Assembly (NCBI RefSeq): GCF_019925205.1
Contig: NC_083567.1
Location: 7,440,001 to 7,504,000, forward strand
Direction of reading: 5' to 3'
Origin: Metopolophium dirhodum
Taxonomy: Eukaryota; Arthropoda; Insecta; Hemiptera; Aphididae
Length of the DNA stretch: 64,000 nt
The position numbers and the translations under genes were made by a program. Shown here piece by piece: positions 11,047 through 24,639 of this stretch. Within the stretch, counting starts at the first letter, position 1, and every line of letters starts with the position of its first letter. The notes under the pieces are model-generated. The model saw nothing but the letters and a program-made list of their open reading frames with translations, ran no database searches and was not told the origin of the DNA.

Positions 11047-14000
11047 AATACTCGGTTGACTTATAATATAATCAAGTAATTATTTTTTTCTAGGTTTTCA
11101 CTTGCAAATTTGGGGAACAACGAGGGAACTTTTTTCAGCCACAACATTAGTTTAAAGACATAATATAACTTTAGGTTATGTACTTTAGTGCCTATGTATA
11201 GAGCTTAGACTGAAAACAAAACTATCGACTTTCGTTAAATTACATTTCAAATCACAATCCATGTTTAGGTGATTCGTGTTTGTCGCTGATAAGTAAATAT
11301 AACTACATAATATTATAATACTACAAATTGCGACAACCACATTTACTCTAACCGCCAACCGATCGTATTCTATCAACTGGATGTTAATCAAATTATTACT
11401 GAGTGAATACACGTCATGATTTGTATTTTAGGAATATACGATTGTCATAACCAGCATAAGTAGCTATAGTAGATAAGTATATTTTATTTTAATGTAACAA
11501 TTATATTATATTACCTAGTGCGTTACGCGTTTCATAAATATACCTTTACTTAAAGCAATATTATAAAAAAATGCCCATAAAAATATTGAAATTTAGTAAA
11601 GGACATCCAATTCTCTCTTCAAATTAAAATAATATTATTATTATAATAATATAATATTGTATAATATTTTATACATAATCTAATATATAAAAAGTATATT
11701 ATATATTATGTTGAATGTACATAATATATTGTAAACATCTATATTTATAGGCATATATTCTTTAAAAGAAAAGATCTTTTATTTTTTTCTATGTTTGTGG
11801 ACTTGTGGTGTACAGTATTAAGATAAAAAGTGTCATTAGACAGATAGGGCTGTCTTTTTTATTTTAACCCGTTTAGCCTGTCAATCCATTTTCCAAAGTG
11901 ACTGTTTTGCTATCGATCAAACGGAGAATCTGAAGATAAAAAAAAAAAAACTTGAAGCTTTTTCTATGGAAATCGACACAAGACGATGATTGATGACTCG
12001 TTTTCACAAGACAACTAGTTAGTCCCTAACTTTTCCTCTCTTTTTTACCTTGCATATAGTTAAATTTATGGGGCAGTTATTAAAAATTGATTGCCGAAAT
12101 TATATTATACTTCGGGAAACTCTAAAATGTATTTTTTGATATTATAAATTATGAAAATTTTTATTTATTGCGATTCAACATCGACAAAAGTTCATTTAAG
12201 ACTGTATTTTATTTTAATAATGTAAGATGTTTATACTGTCATAATAATAATAATATGATGTTGGCCGACTTCGATTTATTTCATTTTTAATTTAATTCGT
12301 GTAAGGTTGTATGTAATTATAAATAAATTAGGGTTATTTTTTTAATTATAAAAAACGTTTGTGCTGACAGGTGGATTATGTAACGAGTGAGATGGGTTTA
12401 CTCCAGAATTTTCTATTTCCGTACAACTTTTATTTTATTTTAGTTTTAATGCTATTTATGTTGTAAAACAACAACATTTTCGGTTCACATTTTATATTTT
12501 ACTCTTCTATAGGTTGAAATGTAGCAAAACATTATGTTGTAGTGAGTGTAAGTATTTAAAATGTACCTATTTCATCTTGATTTTTAGCAAAACGGGGGAA
12601 AAAAACTTCATTGTTCGTGATGCACAATATGCACAGTGCACATTGTACATTATTTTGCACTTTGCAGTAATATGCTCAAATTCGATTCGGAGTAGATTTC
12701 ACAGGTTAAGTATCTCCAAATAACTTCTTACTATAGTTACTAGCACTGGTATCCTGAGATTTATATATTTGTATAAAATGTACATATTGTATAAAATCCG
12801 TAGTAATACAATGACGTAGAACCAATTTAATAAAACGCAATAAAGTGTTTTACATACAGCACGACTCCGCGATTTTTTCAACCAGGTAGGTAGTACCATT
12901 TGTCCATTTGTAAAAATGTAGGAAACCTTTTGTAACAATATTATTATACAACACACATTTTTATTACGATGTATATAGTACCTACTGTGTATGCTGTGCA
13001 GTATTTTATTATAAATTTAAATTAATTCTATTGTCAAAACTATCGAGTCGAATGATTAAATTATTGAAAAAAAAACCAATTTAATTGTATATTATACTCT
13101 TTTTTAAAACAATTATCAGCTGCTTTTATTTATAATTTAGGTTTTTTTTAAATTTATATTTGCATTGCATCGTAGTTAGTTTTCATTATTTATCTTTACT
13201 TTGATATTTCAGAAGAAAAAATATAATTAAAAAAAGTCAGCAGCCGTCCCGTTTTATGAACGATAAGGGTTGTCGGTTTCTGTTGAGATTTTTGTTACTA
13301 ATCGTTGCTGTTTTTCTTCTTTAGCCACCACGTCATCTTGAACTTTATTTGTTATGGTTAGTAATTTATTTTACGTTGAATTCATCCCGGTCTTTGAGAT
13401 AATTAATTGGAGTTACGATTCCTAAGTTTAAAGTGTGCCGTTTCCGTGAATAAATGCATTTAATATTTATAAGGAATAATGCTTGAAAATTGAAGAATTA
13501 CTGCTCCTCAAGCACTCAACATTTCGTTCATCGTGCACAATAATATTATATCGTTCAGGGTTGTAAACAAATTTTTAAATTAAAATGTAATGTATTTATA
13601 GAAAATATTAGATGTGAATAGGTCGAGGAAAACGAATGAACTAAAATTATAGACGGTGGTAGATAGTATTAACCATGGTAGAATATTACGTCTCCTTTTC
13701 GGCGTTTGTTTTCCCATTTTGCCAATCAAAGGGTCGAATCCGACTTAGGGAAAATTCGGTACTTTACAATGATGACAATTCAATTTGTATTCTTATACGC
13801 CATTTGATGTAAAACAATCTAATTAATAATACATAAGGACTACGCATATTACTATACTTGAGCTTGGTCAAAATACAACAGGAATATAATGTATCTTGTT
13901 CAACTTACTTGCCGTAGAATATATACTGTACTTACCTTTGTATAATATAATTAATATATAATACGTTCATGTAATTGTTACGTTTCGGTACGTTTTCTTT

Positions 14001-14517
14001 ACAAAATGTAGTACGACATTTAATTAGAAACGTTTTGTCCGTTTATTAAACATTCGAAAATATCGTAAAAAAAAAAAAATATAAATGTTTTCTGTTTCGA
14101 AAAATAAAATAAGTACCAGTGAATTACTAATTGAAACACAAACTAACACTTAGTTTACTCTTTTAAAGAAATCAAGTCTTTGTTTGTTCGCGAAGGGAAA
14201 ATGTCAAAAATGTTTTTTTGATGTTGTATAATAACTAAATAATATTGTTTATAAAAAAAAACTTTATTTTATTCAAAATTACATAATTTTATTGTTGTAA
14301 CTTGAATTGTTTACAGTGTCATAAATGTAAGTACAGTTGTTCGTCTTTACAAAATATGACGCAGTAGTGAAATCATTGCATGGCGTATTATAATATATAT
14401 TTCTATGATATCTTTCAACGTGTAAAAGCCGAAAAGGTCGAGAAAAAAAAATATATGCCATAATCATAATGTATAGTTGAGCAAAATATACAACGAAGCA
14501 CTATTATATTTTTCATA
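10216..14517. other. AT-rich spacer with a 32-nt poly-A, no gene seen
   Basis: A pure A run at 11014-11045 follows ACCGATATATAT and could be the tail of a retroposed fragment starting near 10800, but I see no body I can name and no target duplication. Frames at 11185-11412, 12514-12723, 12699-12956 and 14279-14467 are short and unrecognised. A B-box-like GGGTCGAATCC near 13730 lacks tRNA folding. Confidence 0.5.
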
Positions 14518-15499
14518 CACAGGATGATTCACCAAGCATGCTCACCGCCATTTTTTTTTTTTTACAAATTCTGGTTTTTGCAATTTTCAACTATAAGCAA
14601 TTTGTTGTAGGTTTTTCATGCCATTTAGTGATTGCCTTGTGATGATACCCATTTCTTTTCTTCAAATAAAAATCACCTCCTTTTCCTGTAAATTATTAAT
14701 AAGTTCTTTGAACATTAATTTAATGTATCTAAATCGAATTTTGAACAATTTTGAACTACAATATAGTTGTTGAGTTGCTTAACTTGGTTCACTTAGGAAA
14801 TAGATTAGGAAGGTATTAGATTTGAAAGATATGGTAATATAAAATTTGAAAATTATAGTTATTTTATTAATATTAATCTATCAACATTTTAAAAATTTAC
14901 AAAATTAGTCTGAGAATAATAAATACTAGATCTAATCTTACATCTATATATATTTATAATTATAAAACTATTTTTACGGTCTATAATATTATCCTTAGTA
15001 TATTATACGTTTTAATAATTCAGAAATTACTCGGACAAATTTTTATTTAGACACCAAATTTTTCAAAAAAGTTATTTGATCAACAATTTACTGTAAAAAA
15101 GCTGGTTATCGTTTGAAAAAAAGGAATCAGTACGACAGGACACTCATTAAATGGTATAAAAGTCTAAGGGTCGTATTCATAGTCGATGCTTAAGAATAAG
15201 TATTGCTTAAGCTAATTTCGATAAATTAAAAAATACAAAATTTGTGATAGTAACTTAAAGGATGCTTAAGGTAGATCTCGACCAACCTTAATTTAAGTAA
15301 TACTTTTTATTTTCCTAAAGTCTCGTTTATGAATCTCATTTGAGTCATAATAGTATAGCTTAAGCAATACGTATTCTCAAGCATCGAATATGAATGCGTA
15401 ATAAGTATTTAAATATAATGTTTAAGACTCCAAAAATCAGAATTTGAATAAATTAATTATTAAAGAAAAAAATAGAAATGATGGGTGAATCATCCTGTA
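14518..15499. mobile_element. Non-autonomous Tc1/mariner-like element with 15-bp terminal inverted repeats
   Basis: ACAGGATGATTCACC at 14519-14533 is matched in inverted orientation by GGTGAATCATCCTGT at 15484-15498. The match continues imperfectly for a few bases inward. TA dinucleotides flank both sides, as expected for TA target-site use. The interior of nearly 1 kb is AT-rich and has no transposase frame, so the element could only have moved with help in trans. A second inverted-repeat element lies inside (15168-15398). Assignment to Tc1/mariner rests on the TA flanks and the style of the ends; a search against a repeat library would settle the family. Confidence 0.65.
15168..15398. mobile_element. 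Palindromic MITE nested in the 14.5-15.5 kb element
   Basis: The left arm (about 15168-15214) and the right arm (about 15356-15398) are inverted copies of each other over roughly 43 bp. Both contain TTCGATGCTT- or TCGATGCTTAAG-type words and a shared ATTGCTTAAGCTA. The right end is worn compared with the left, which starts GGGTCGTATTCAT after TAA. TAA also follows the right arm, so a PIF/Harbinger-like 3-bp TWA target duplication is possible. About 140 bp of AT-rich loop separates the arms. Confidence 0.55.
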
Positions 15500-17665
15500 T
15501 AACGACACACCGGGTCACAAATATTACAATATTTAATATCACGCAACACTTGGCAAAAGCCAGAAAATAAAAACAGTTATAGCACGCAGCGTTATAGCCC
15601 CGTTTTATTATCTTATATTATTCATAGCGTATACAATTTTTTTTTTTTGTTCATCGCAAATACAATGCAAAACCGTATTCTCCGGATTTTTTAGAAGTGC
15701 CTGTATAGATGATAGCCAACAATAATGATTTCTTATCCTTTTTTTGCCCTTCGGAGTTGGGAGTATTTTGTAATTTTGCAACAGCGTGGATACAGATCAT
15801 AGTTAATTTGTGACCCACATAATATCCGAACTGCAAGCACAATAATATATACACGCAAAACGAATGGCGTAAACGTACAGTTTCGGGTGATGTGTATTTT
15901 TGTGAATCTTTTATTCAATAAGCATAATGGGCGAAATCGTGTGTTATCGGTCGAAGCAACGTTTAGTTTTTTTTTTACCACAATTTATGCATTTAAACAT
16001 TTTAAAAACGGTTGATACATTAAAAAAAACACCCCCAGTTTTATTATAATCCGAAGTGGTGGACTAAAAGTGGTATTACAATATTTATCTGGGATTTATG
16101 AATGTTTAAAATGTAGGGTATAGTAGTCGGCATAATATTACCCGGGTTACTTCATTACGTTTAATTTTTCGAAGCCTATCCGTACTCACTGCACAAAAAC
16201 AGTATACCTGTATTCAATATTGTACATATTATTATATTATAATATGGATAGCAATAATTGAGTTTATAATAAAATTAAGGTACCGCAGGGATGGTGAATA
16301 TTTATGTAAAACGTATTATCAGAAAATGATTAAAATACGTTCAACGTGCCATTACCGAGCAATAATAATATTATACTGTTGAGTAAGATCAATCGAATGG
16401 TCCCAGATACCGGTGAGGTATATTATAATATCTAAAAATCAAAATTTTCGAGTGATATTTAATTGCGCGGGTCCGCATACAAAATGATAAGAATAAAAAT
16501 CTGGCTCGGTGTTTCGAATTTTATGTTTGCAATATAACATAAACAATACAATGGATAATTATTGATCCTTTAGAAGTGGAACAAATATTATATCGTTATA
16601 ATATTATATTTTGTTGTAACCAGTGCATCAGCTCATTAATTAAAATTTATTTTGAAATAAAATGTCCAAAGGGTAAACCTTTCAACTGAGCTCTATTGCC
16701 CGTGCAATAACCGTATTTAACGCTTCAAATGTTTTAAAAAGAAAATTAAAAACTAACAGCCATTTTTATTATTTATTAAATTAAATTATTTTAGTTAATA
16801 CACTTTATACTGTAAACAATTTCACTTTTGTAGTTAGTACTTTAGTAGTTGTTTTTTTTTTTTTTTAAACCCTTAATTAATGGTTATTCAGGTACATTAC
16901 ATATTATGTATTATTGGTTTAGTGTGGCGCGTATTATAAAAATGACGTTAATGATAAAAAATTAGTTTTATTGAAAAGTGTCTGAAAAAAAACACTTGAC
17001 ACCTGTTGGTAGACTGCCTCGTTTTTTTTTTTTACTTTATATTATTAAAAAAAAAAAACATTACTGTCAACTAATAGTCACTCGATAACATGACAGTGAT
17101 TGATAGTGATTAAATATTATACCTATATAAATTTGAATGTTTGTATACTATTATGTATTTGATCGGATAACGAAGATTTTGGTGTGCAGATAACTATTAA
17201 TTGAATAAATTAAATGAGCCTGGTCATAATGATATTGGTATAATATTATAGAGAGGATTTTAGTTTTGCGTATGGTTTAAACATTGCACAAATCCGATAA
17301 AAGTGTAATTAGGCTTTGAGCACGCTTACAAAATATCTGACTTTTACAGTTGGAAATGTTATAATTATTTAGTTCTTATTTTCTCGTTACCTATGGATAA
17401 AAACATGTCATAATAAATCCAAACAAACTTTTAAATTACAGTTATTTTCTTACAATTGTGAATTTTAATTCCCTAAAAAACAAAATAAATAGGTACCAAC
17501 ATCAAATACCAACACAATTTAATACCTATTTCGGTTTTCTTTTTAAAAACATTGATATACATTTTTATATATTATTTAAATGCATTTTTTGACTAGGTAC
17601 TAATCGAAACTTATGTAATGTATTGATGGTATTGATACTATACTTATGCATAAAGTTTTTATATA
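15500..17665. other. AT-rich spacer, no gene seen
   Basis: Overlapping minus-strand frames at 15651-15981 and 17565-17747 are short and unrecognised; the latter runs into the following repeat. Homopolymer T and A runs are frequent. Confidence 0.5.
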
Positions 17666-18570
17666 TTTTAGATTCTGAGCGAAGCGATGAATGTATTGAT
17701 TGTACAATGATGTGTGTTTTTTTTTTTATTTTTGTGTCTGTCATCACCTTTTAGGACAGTAAAAGTGCTTGGATTTTCTTCAATAGTAACTTTTCTGATA
17801 GGAAAGTGAATCTAGTTGGTACTTTGGGGGGTCAAAAGTAAAAATTTCCCAGTAGTTTTCACAAGCGACGTGAAAAACAAAAGAAAAATTAAGGAAAAAC
17901 AGGAATTTTTACGCTAAATCTGTTTTCGAGAAAATCGATTTTGGTCTTTGGTGCAACTCTAAAACAAATGACCGTAGGGACATGAAATTTTGACTGAATG
18001 TTTATATTAGCATTTTTTATACACCATAAAATTTACAAAATATTTTGACTCTTTTTGAGCTGTTTACGGCCATTGTCAGTTTTCAATTTTTTTAGTTTTT
18101 TTTTCTATAAATATCAATTACATTTTATTTGTTTGGTAGAAAACCGTGAAAATTAATGCAAGGCTCCTGATATATTGTTACAATAGCAGTTAAAAAATAT
18201 TAAAAATACATAGGCACAATTTTTTTTATAAGCATTTAAAGTTCGAATTTTGACAAAATTTATAAAATTTAAAATTTACAAATTATTTTGTAGTTAAAAA
18301 TTTATAAAATGTTCAACTTTTATAGGTAAGGATTTAAAATTAAAAACAAGGCTCCACGTAAATAAGTTATAATATATAAATTACTTTATTCGCAATAATA
18401 TCATCAAATATACTTGGTAATATCATAGGCTGACTGACCGTTTTCGCTCTGAATCGTTTTTCTTATACAATGATATTATATAATTGAATTCAAATTTAAC
18501 ACCATCCATTACAGTGACCCACTTGTCACCTACTGTACAACAGAGCGACATCCACTTACCCACCTTTTTT
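17666..18570 (+). repeat. Interspersed repeat of the GATTCTGAGCGAA family, full-length copy
   Basis: It starts TTTTAGATTCTGAGCGAAGC and contains TTTTCGCTCTGAATCG near 18440-18456, which is an inverted match to its start (GATTCTGAGCGAA against GATTCAGAGCGAA). It continues to a CCATCCATTACAGTGACCCA block and ends near CCCACCTTTTTT at about 18570. The copy at 57639-57966 has the same two ends. The interior has no useful frame. The layout suggests a non-autonomous DNA element, but the class is uncertain. Several copies in one window fit a high-copy family. Confidence 0.7.
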
Positions 18571-20399
18571 TATTTTATGATGTAAATGCCTTGTATTGTA
18601 TATGATCAAATAAACTGCTTTTTTTAATTTAAATAAATACACCTTATAACTACTGACTAGCCCAAGATTTAATAGCAGTGACTGAAAATATATTTTTTTA
18701 ATAATAACAAGAGAAAAAAGTATATCTTTGAGTTTTTGTTCATGACTAAATGACATTAGAAGTTGTATGTTTCAATATAAAAATGATGTTCATCGTATTA
18801 TACTGTTATAGTTAAGAGAAGGTAATCAGATTTACATGATATTAAGTAAAAGTTAGTAAGTTACATTAAATACGTTTTATTTAGGTTAATTATATTTGGT
18901 CAAGACCATCATTTTTGATAAATGACAGGCATAAAGAGGCACATTTTATCCGGCTGGAATAAAATTAAAAACAGCGATGATAAAAAAAGTTTAACATTTT
19001 ATGTAGTATGGGCCACGAACATTGTTTTGTTCGGAACTATCAAACTTCAAACACTAAATAATAAAGTATAAAGATACTCAAAAGATGAATGTTAATTCAT
19101 CTCTTGAATTCAGAATAAAGTAACAAATGATGTTTTTTTATTATTATTATTATTATTTTTTTAATACGTTATTTATTATTTGTTTCCATGGACCATTTTT
19201 TTGAAGGATAGAGAACATTATATTATGATTGTAGAAACTTCGGAGATCGATATAAATAAATTATTTTTTTAATTTTCTAAATAGTCGTTTCGATAGCGTT
19301 AGGAATAAAATAACGGTCAGCGGACGATCAAATTTGAAATTGAATGCAAATACAATTCAAAGCGAGCTATGTAGCTCAGACTCATTTTATTGAATCATAA
19401 AATGTATCATTGCTTTCAAATTGAATACTACAACACACTGCATCTTGTACCGAGGTAAGTGGAGCAAGACGATTGACCCATATTAGATCTCTGATTGTGT
19501 CCGAGTTTTTTTTAATGTAATTTATATTTTAAACAATAATATATTTTTTTAATACTGAGAATTATCCTAATTTAAGAATTATAAGGACATTACCCAAACT
19601 AACTTAATTTAACCATTGATTTGAATTTAGTTGTTAGTACTGGATAAACTAGTAGCATTAATTTATTGTATTCTTGAAAATGTCTACTGAAAAAAATATT
19701 TTATTTCATTATAATTCAAGTTTAACAAATTTTGACATTATTCATGTCCCACGTTGTTTAAACCGTTTCAAGTGCTGGACATTAAAAAACTTTTTTAACT
19801 GACCAGTAAAACAGTACAATATTATTTCATGATGGGATGAAGTTGGTTGTTCAGTGTACTAGTGTACTTTTAAATTTAAGTGTAGGAGTTTTAAAATAAC
19901 CTCAACACATTACTACTTAGGTACAATAATAATAATATTTAATAAAAAATAGTTTTGGAAAATAATTTCAAAATGACGTAATATAATATACACGACGGAA
20001 ATAATATAACTGTATAAAACTAAAAAGCAAGTTTATTATTTATTATATTTATTTTTTAGATCATTCCCGTTAAAATAAATACCGTATAGAAGATAATGGA
20101 AAAACATTTTTGTATCTGTTTTTTCGTTCTTAAAAAAACCTGTTTTAATTGTTTGCTAGTAACCGCAAAGGTTCATATAAACATGTTTTCGAAACATTCT
20201 CCAAATCATATCCTCACTTTCTACGCTACAAGCTTAATTACACCGAAGTCGAAAATTGCTTTGAACGATCGGTGAAAGTCTAAAGTTTGTTTAGTCGACC
20301 CAAATAGAAGTTTTCAAACGGATTAATTTAAATTTCTTGGAGTGGAGATGTTTGTACTGGAAATGACTCCAGGGTCTTGTTGGTAATATAGTTTATATA

Positions 20400-20434
20400 T
20401 ATAAATGGATAATATATAATATTATCCATTTATA
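20400..20434. repeat. Perfect AT-rich palindrome, 16-bp arms
   Basis: TATAAATGGATAATAT at 20400-20415 is followed by a 3-nt loop and its exact inverted copy at 20419-20434. It could extrude a cruciform or be the core of a small palindromic transposon. AT-rich background makes partial palindromes common, but 16 exact pairs that include GG/CC are unusual. Confidence 0.85.
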
Positions 20435-20876
20435 ATATTTAATAGGAAATCATCTACAGCTGTATGGTGAGAATTTCAATAAGCTACTTGTAAATGTATT
20501 ATTGTAAATTTATAATGCACATTTTAGATTTAACATCAAAGTTACAAAATAACTGTTTATTTCATTCATAAAAACCAATCAAAGGATAAAAAAGGATATT
20601 TAACATACGTCTAGTACATGCACGTATTAATATGGACACACACGTATTATCATACATTAGGACTTATGATATAGAACAGGTGGTAAGTGACGAGTATGTA
20701 CTGAGACATTTATGGTGTTGTATATTCAACAAACATTAATCGTTTTGTGACCTAAAACTTTTTGAAATTTGCGTATTATCATTTTCTATGCACAATGCAA
20801 TTATCAAAATATTTAGACTAATTTTAAGCTAATTATACCACTAAACTATTCATACTTTCATACGTAATAAATGTTT

Positions 20877-20910
20877 ATTTTAGATTCTGAGCGAAGCGAT
20901 GAATGTATTT
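20877..20910 (+). repeat. 5' fragment of the GATTCTGAGCGAA family
   Basis: TTTTAGATTCTGAGCGAAGC and the following GATGAATGTATT match the start of the copy at 17666. The similarity stops within about 35 bp, so this is a truncated copy or a recombinant end. Confidence 0.7.
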
Positions 20911-21132
20911 TTTCTATTTGAAATTATTAATCAATTCATTATTATCAACACATCTTTAAAACTTTTTAAATATCGATGGCCTATAATATTTCATTGGTCA
21001 CAATACAAATAACCGAGTGAGTCGCTCGTTTTCGAGAGTACTTCGTCAGTGAGTAATGACCCTGTGGTCTGTAATGGAAATGTTAAATATTTTAAGTTCA
21101 ATAAAACAAAATTTCATTAAGAGGATGTCATT

Positions 21133-21546
21133 GCACTATTTGTTTTCTCTCTCTGGCCCACGCGCAACATAGACAAAACGCAATAACGCAGAATTATTTT
21201 TTCTATATTTTTAAGTAATCTTAGAGTAAAATCACCCATTGCAAAAAAGATTGAGAATAATATTTTTGAGGGAATGACATATGGATTTTATATTTTATTG
21301 TTATTTGACTTTGTATTCGACTTTCAAAATGAACAAAATAATTTTGTAAATTTAAAATATGTTTAAATTGTTTTGAGGCAATATTTAGACAAATCGATAT
21401 GTCATTCCCTCAAAAATATTATTCTCTATATTTTTTGTAATAGGGGATTTTACTCTAAGATTACTTAAAAACATAGAAAAAATGATTCTGCGTAAATGCG
21501 TTCTGTCTATGTTGCGCGTGGGCCAGAGAGAGAAAACAAATAGTGC
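21133..21546. mobile_element. Fold-back MITE with two 150-bp inverted arms
   Basis: The left arm at 21133-21282 and the right arm at 21397-21546 are inverted copies of each other with few mismatches, separated by a 114-bp loop. The tips read GCACTATTTGTTTTC in both arms, followed by a CTCTCTCTGG-CCCACGCGCAACATAGAC stretch whose inverse is plain in the right arm. The interior arm ends read GAGGGAATGACATAT and its inverse. There is no coding capacity. A CACTA-like tip is visible, but the flanking 2-3 bp do not show a clean target duplication, so the superfamily is unresolved. The transcript would form a long hairpin. Confidence 0.85.
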
Positions 21547-22029
21547 GAAATTGAATGTAACAGCAATAAAATCATTTATTCCTTAAATATAACGATAATG
21601 TGTATAACTGAATCTAGGAAATTCAATGTATTTATTCATATATTTATAAATTTAAAATGAATATTAAATATTTTTAAGCGAAGAAGTAATAACCTAAGTT
21701 ATTGAAGCTGTGCAAAGAATAGAGAAAAAATGTAATATCGCATATAGATATAGGTGCAATATAACGCTGTGAATAGGTAGTACTACTTCTTAGTACAGTA
21801 TAAAAAGATTAAATATTAAAGAATAAATATTTTTATATGACATTGTGTATAGAAAACAATAATACATATGTAACGGTGAAGTGTTTCCAATTGATTTATA
21901 TTTTTTGATTTACGACATAATATAACAAGACTATTTGAAAAAAAAAAACGTTTAGTTTTCTCTAAAATATTCAATTTTCTCAAAATTATAAAAAAAATCG
22001 TATGCATGTATTTTCGATATTTTTAGAGT

Positions 22030-22705
22030 GCTGTAAGCCGTAACAATAACTTATGAAGAACTTTGTGTTACATTATCAAGTATTTTGACAGAATAAAATG
22101 TTTATCAACATTTACAAAAAAAAAAATTTGTCAAAATTTAAACTTGAAACGCTTATAAAAATATTCTGACTATGTATTTTAAATATTTTTGAATCACTAT
22201 AACATATTATATTAATAACTTATTTGAAACCTTGTATACAATTCTCAAGTCATTTAACTTAAAAATAACTATTTTATCATACATAAATCGTCAAAAAAAC
22301 TAAATTAAGTTGAAAATGTCAAACGTCTATAAATAGCAAATAACAAAAAACCAATATATTAGAAAATTATAGTATGTCTAGATAAGGTTTACACAAATAT
22401 TTAGTGAAAAGGTCAAGGCCCTACGGAAAATCGTTTATGGAGCACAACACAAAATGGTTTCTGGCAAGTATTCTAATTTTTCCTTAATTTTATTTTTTTA
22501 TTGTTGATTCTGAATTCTGATTATTGTCAAAATTACTGGAATTTTTTTCCTTAGACCCCTTAAAAGTATAAACTAGATTTATCAGAAACTATCTTTTAAA
22601 AACAATTGAAACATTTTCACTGTTCTAGAAAGTGTTGATAAACATGTGAAAAAAACACATAAATCGTTGTAAAACCAATTCATTCATCGCTAAGAATTTA
22701 AAATA
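22030..22705 (-). repeat. Diverged minus-strand copy of the GATTCTGAGCGAA family
   Basis: On the minus strand the stretch begins near 22705 with a worn AAATTCTTAGCGATGAATG head. It then gives TTTTACAACGAT, GTGTTTTTTT and GATAAATCTAGTTTATAC blocks in the same order as the copy at 17666. The far end around 22030-22260 keeps ATAACTTAT-type blocks, twice. It is much more degraded than the 17.7 and 57.6 kb copies. The 21816-22007 minus frame overlaps no recognised coding sequence. Confidence 0.5.
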
Positions 22706-24600
22706 ATAATAATATAATAGGTATGTGATGTTTTGGCAATTATTATTAGTTCATCCTTCTCTATTGCTAATAGACAAATAAATCACTATTTCTTTTATAA
22801 TTATTAGAACATATCTTCGAGGACACGTCGACTTTGACACACCAACTCACAGTCGTTATACATATATATATAAATCATATAGAACGATTTTTTATTGAAT
22901 TGAAACTAAACACTTTTATTACGCTGTGACTTACTCAATGATGAGGACCATTGGAAACTGACTATACAATTTCCCAATTTTAAAATAAAATTCATTCAAA
23001 AATATATTATAAAGGTACCTAGGTATTTTATATAAGCCTGAATCAAAATGTGTACGTGGGAGGTCAAACGATAGGGCGGAAAATAAATGTATTTTTTTGT
23101 TTATTAATGTTTGTGTTGGCTCCATTTTATTTTATATTTTTTGTAGACTATTATTATTGTTGTTGTTATATCTGTAAACTATTATTACTGACATCCAGAT
23201 TCACGGAAAATATGTCAACATAAGCCGTAATCTTAATTTTGTAATTTGTTTGATAGATAAAAATACAGACAGATGGCTTGTAAAACTTCTTTTGTATTTT
23301 TTACAGCCTTTTCATTTCAATACAAATGTTCTTGAAAAGTTCTAGTTTTAGTCTTTAGTCTTAATTTGTTATTGTGTGATCAGCAATACAGTCGAGTGGA
23401 ATGAGAAAAAAAGTTTGATAAACCTCTGGTCTAGATAGTTGTTTTGGTAAAATTGGTATTGGATTTTTCCACAGCATTTTTGAATGATTTAAATTCTCTA
23501 TACATTACAATTTTCTATAGTGTATTGTATTATTTTTATTTTTAAATACTACACATAAACTTTTTAAATTATTTATTATTTATCTATTATAAACTATGCC
23601 CCTTTAAAGCACTTTAATTAACGAGCTAGTAACTAACTGTTAGTTTATTTATTCAGTTAATTTTATTGAATCCTATAAATATTTATAATGTCGAAAACTA
23701 GTCCTGAATTGCAGTGTTTTTATTAATTACTAGGGTACAACAGACTATACATGATCTACTTTATAAAACTAAATATAATTCGTTAGTATTTATGTTTGAT
23801 TGTATAGTATTTTTAACCGTGATTGTTGTTTCTTGTGTGTATGAAATATTATATTAATATGATAAAATAATGAATTTTAAAATGCTTGGATAGACCTATT
23901 CAAACAAACCATATTTTTCAAATGGTACTGAAAAATTCTTCTTCTCGGGAACAATATTCTATTAACATGTTTTAAATAATACAGACATGTTTTCTATTAG
24001 AGTTAAATCAAAATATATTTTTCCAAGGTTTTATTGCTACAACGATTTTCTTTGCCATATTTGTTTTGTTTTGTTTTGTTTTTTTTTTGAAATAACTAAA
24101 AAGTTGTTCAAATATTATTTCGTTCGATTATTATTTATTATGTTATTATAAAAATCTATTGAGGTCTCGTAATTCCTATTGACTATAATATGACGTCATG
24201 TTTACAGTTTCATCGTAAAAGGAACAAAATTAAATTATAAGAATATCCTCCTGGCTCTTTTGTGGGCTCCTTTTCACGCCTTCATGTTATATTTCAGTAG
24301 TAAGATCAAATTTACTTATTGTAAACAGAGTATAGATTATAAATAAATAATTTTAAAAAAGAGAGAGAGAATATCCTTCAGCATTTTCATATTTACTATG
24401 TACACCACAAGCCCTATATAGTTAGTTAGTAAAACAAACAATGGCTTTTGTTATACGAAAATCGATTTGATGTATTATTATAATATTATGTTCGTTGATA
24501 GGTGGCTTATTATATGTATTTTTTTTACATAAAAAACAAGACAATTTACAAGCTATGTATGCACATAACGGAACAGTAAGCATATTTGATAATAATTAAT
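22706..24600. other. AT-rich spacer, no gene seen
   Basis: A 64-codon minus frame (22931-23125) is unrecognised. A small pyrimidine-rich patch near 24240-24300 ends in TTTCAG and resembles an acceptor, but no open exon with a donor follows. Confidence 0.45.
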
Positions 24601-24639
24601 AGACAATAGAACATGGCATGAATGAATCACGATGTGGAA

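Noticed and set aside
13720..13755. B-box-like GGGTCGAATCC suggesting a tRNA
   Set aside because: The bases on either side do not pair as a T stem and no A box or acceptor stem is present.
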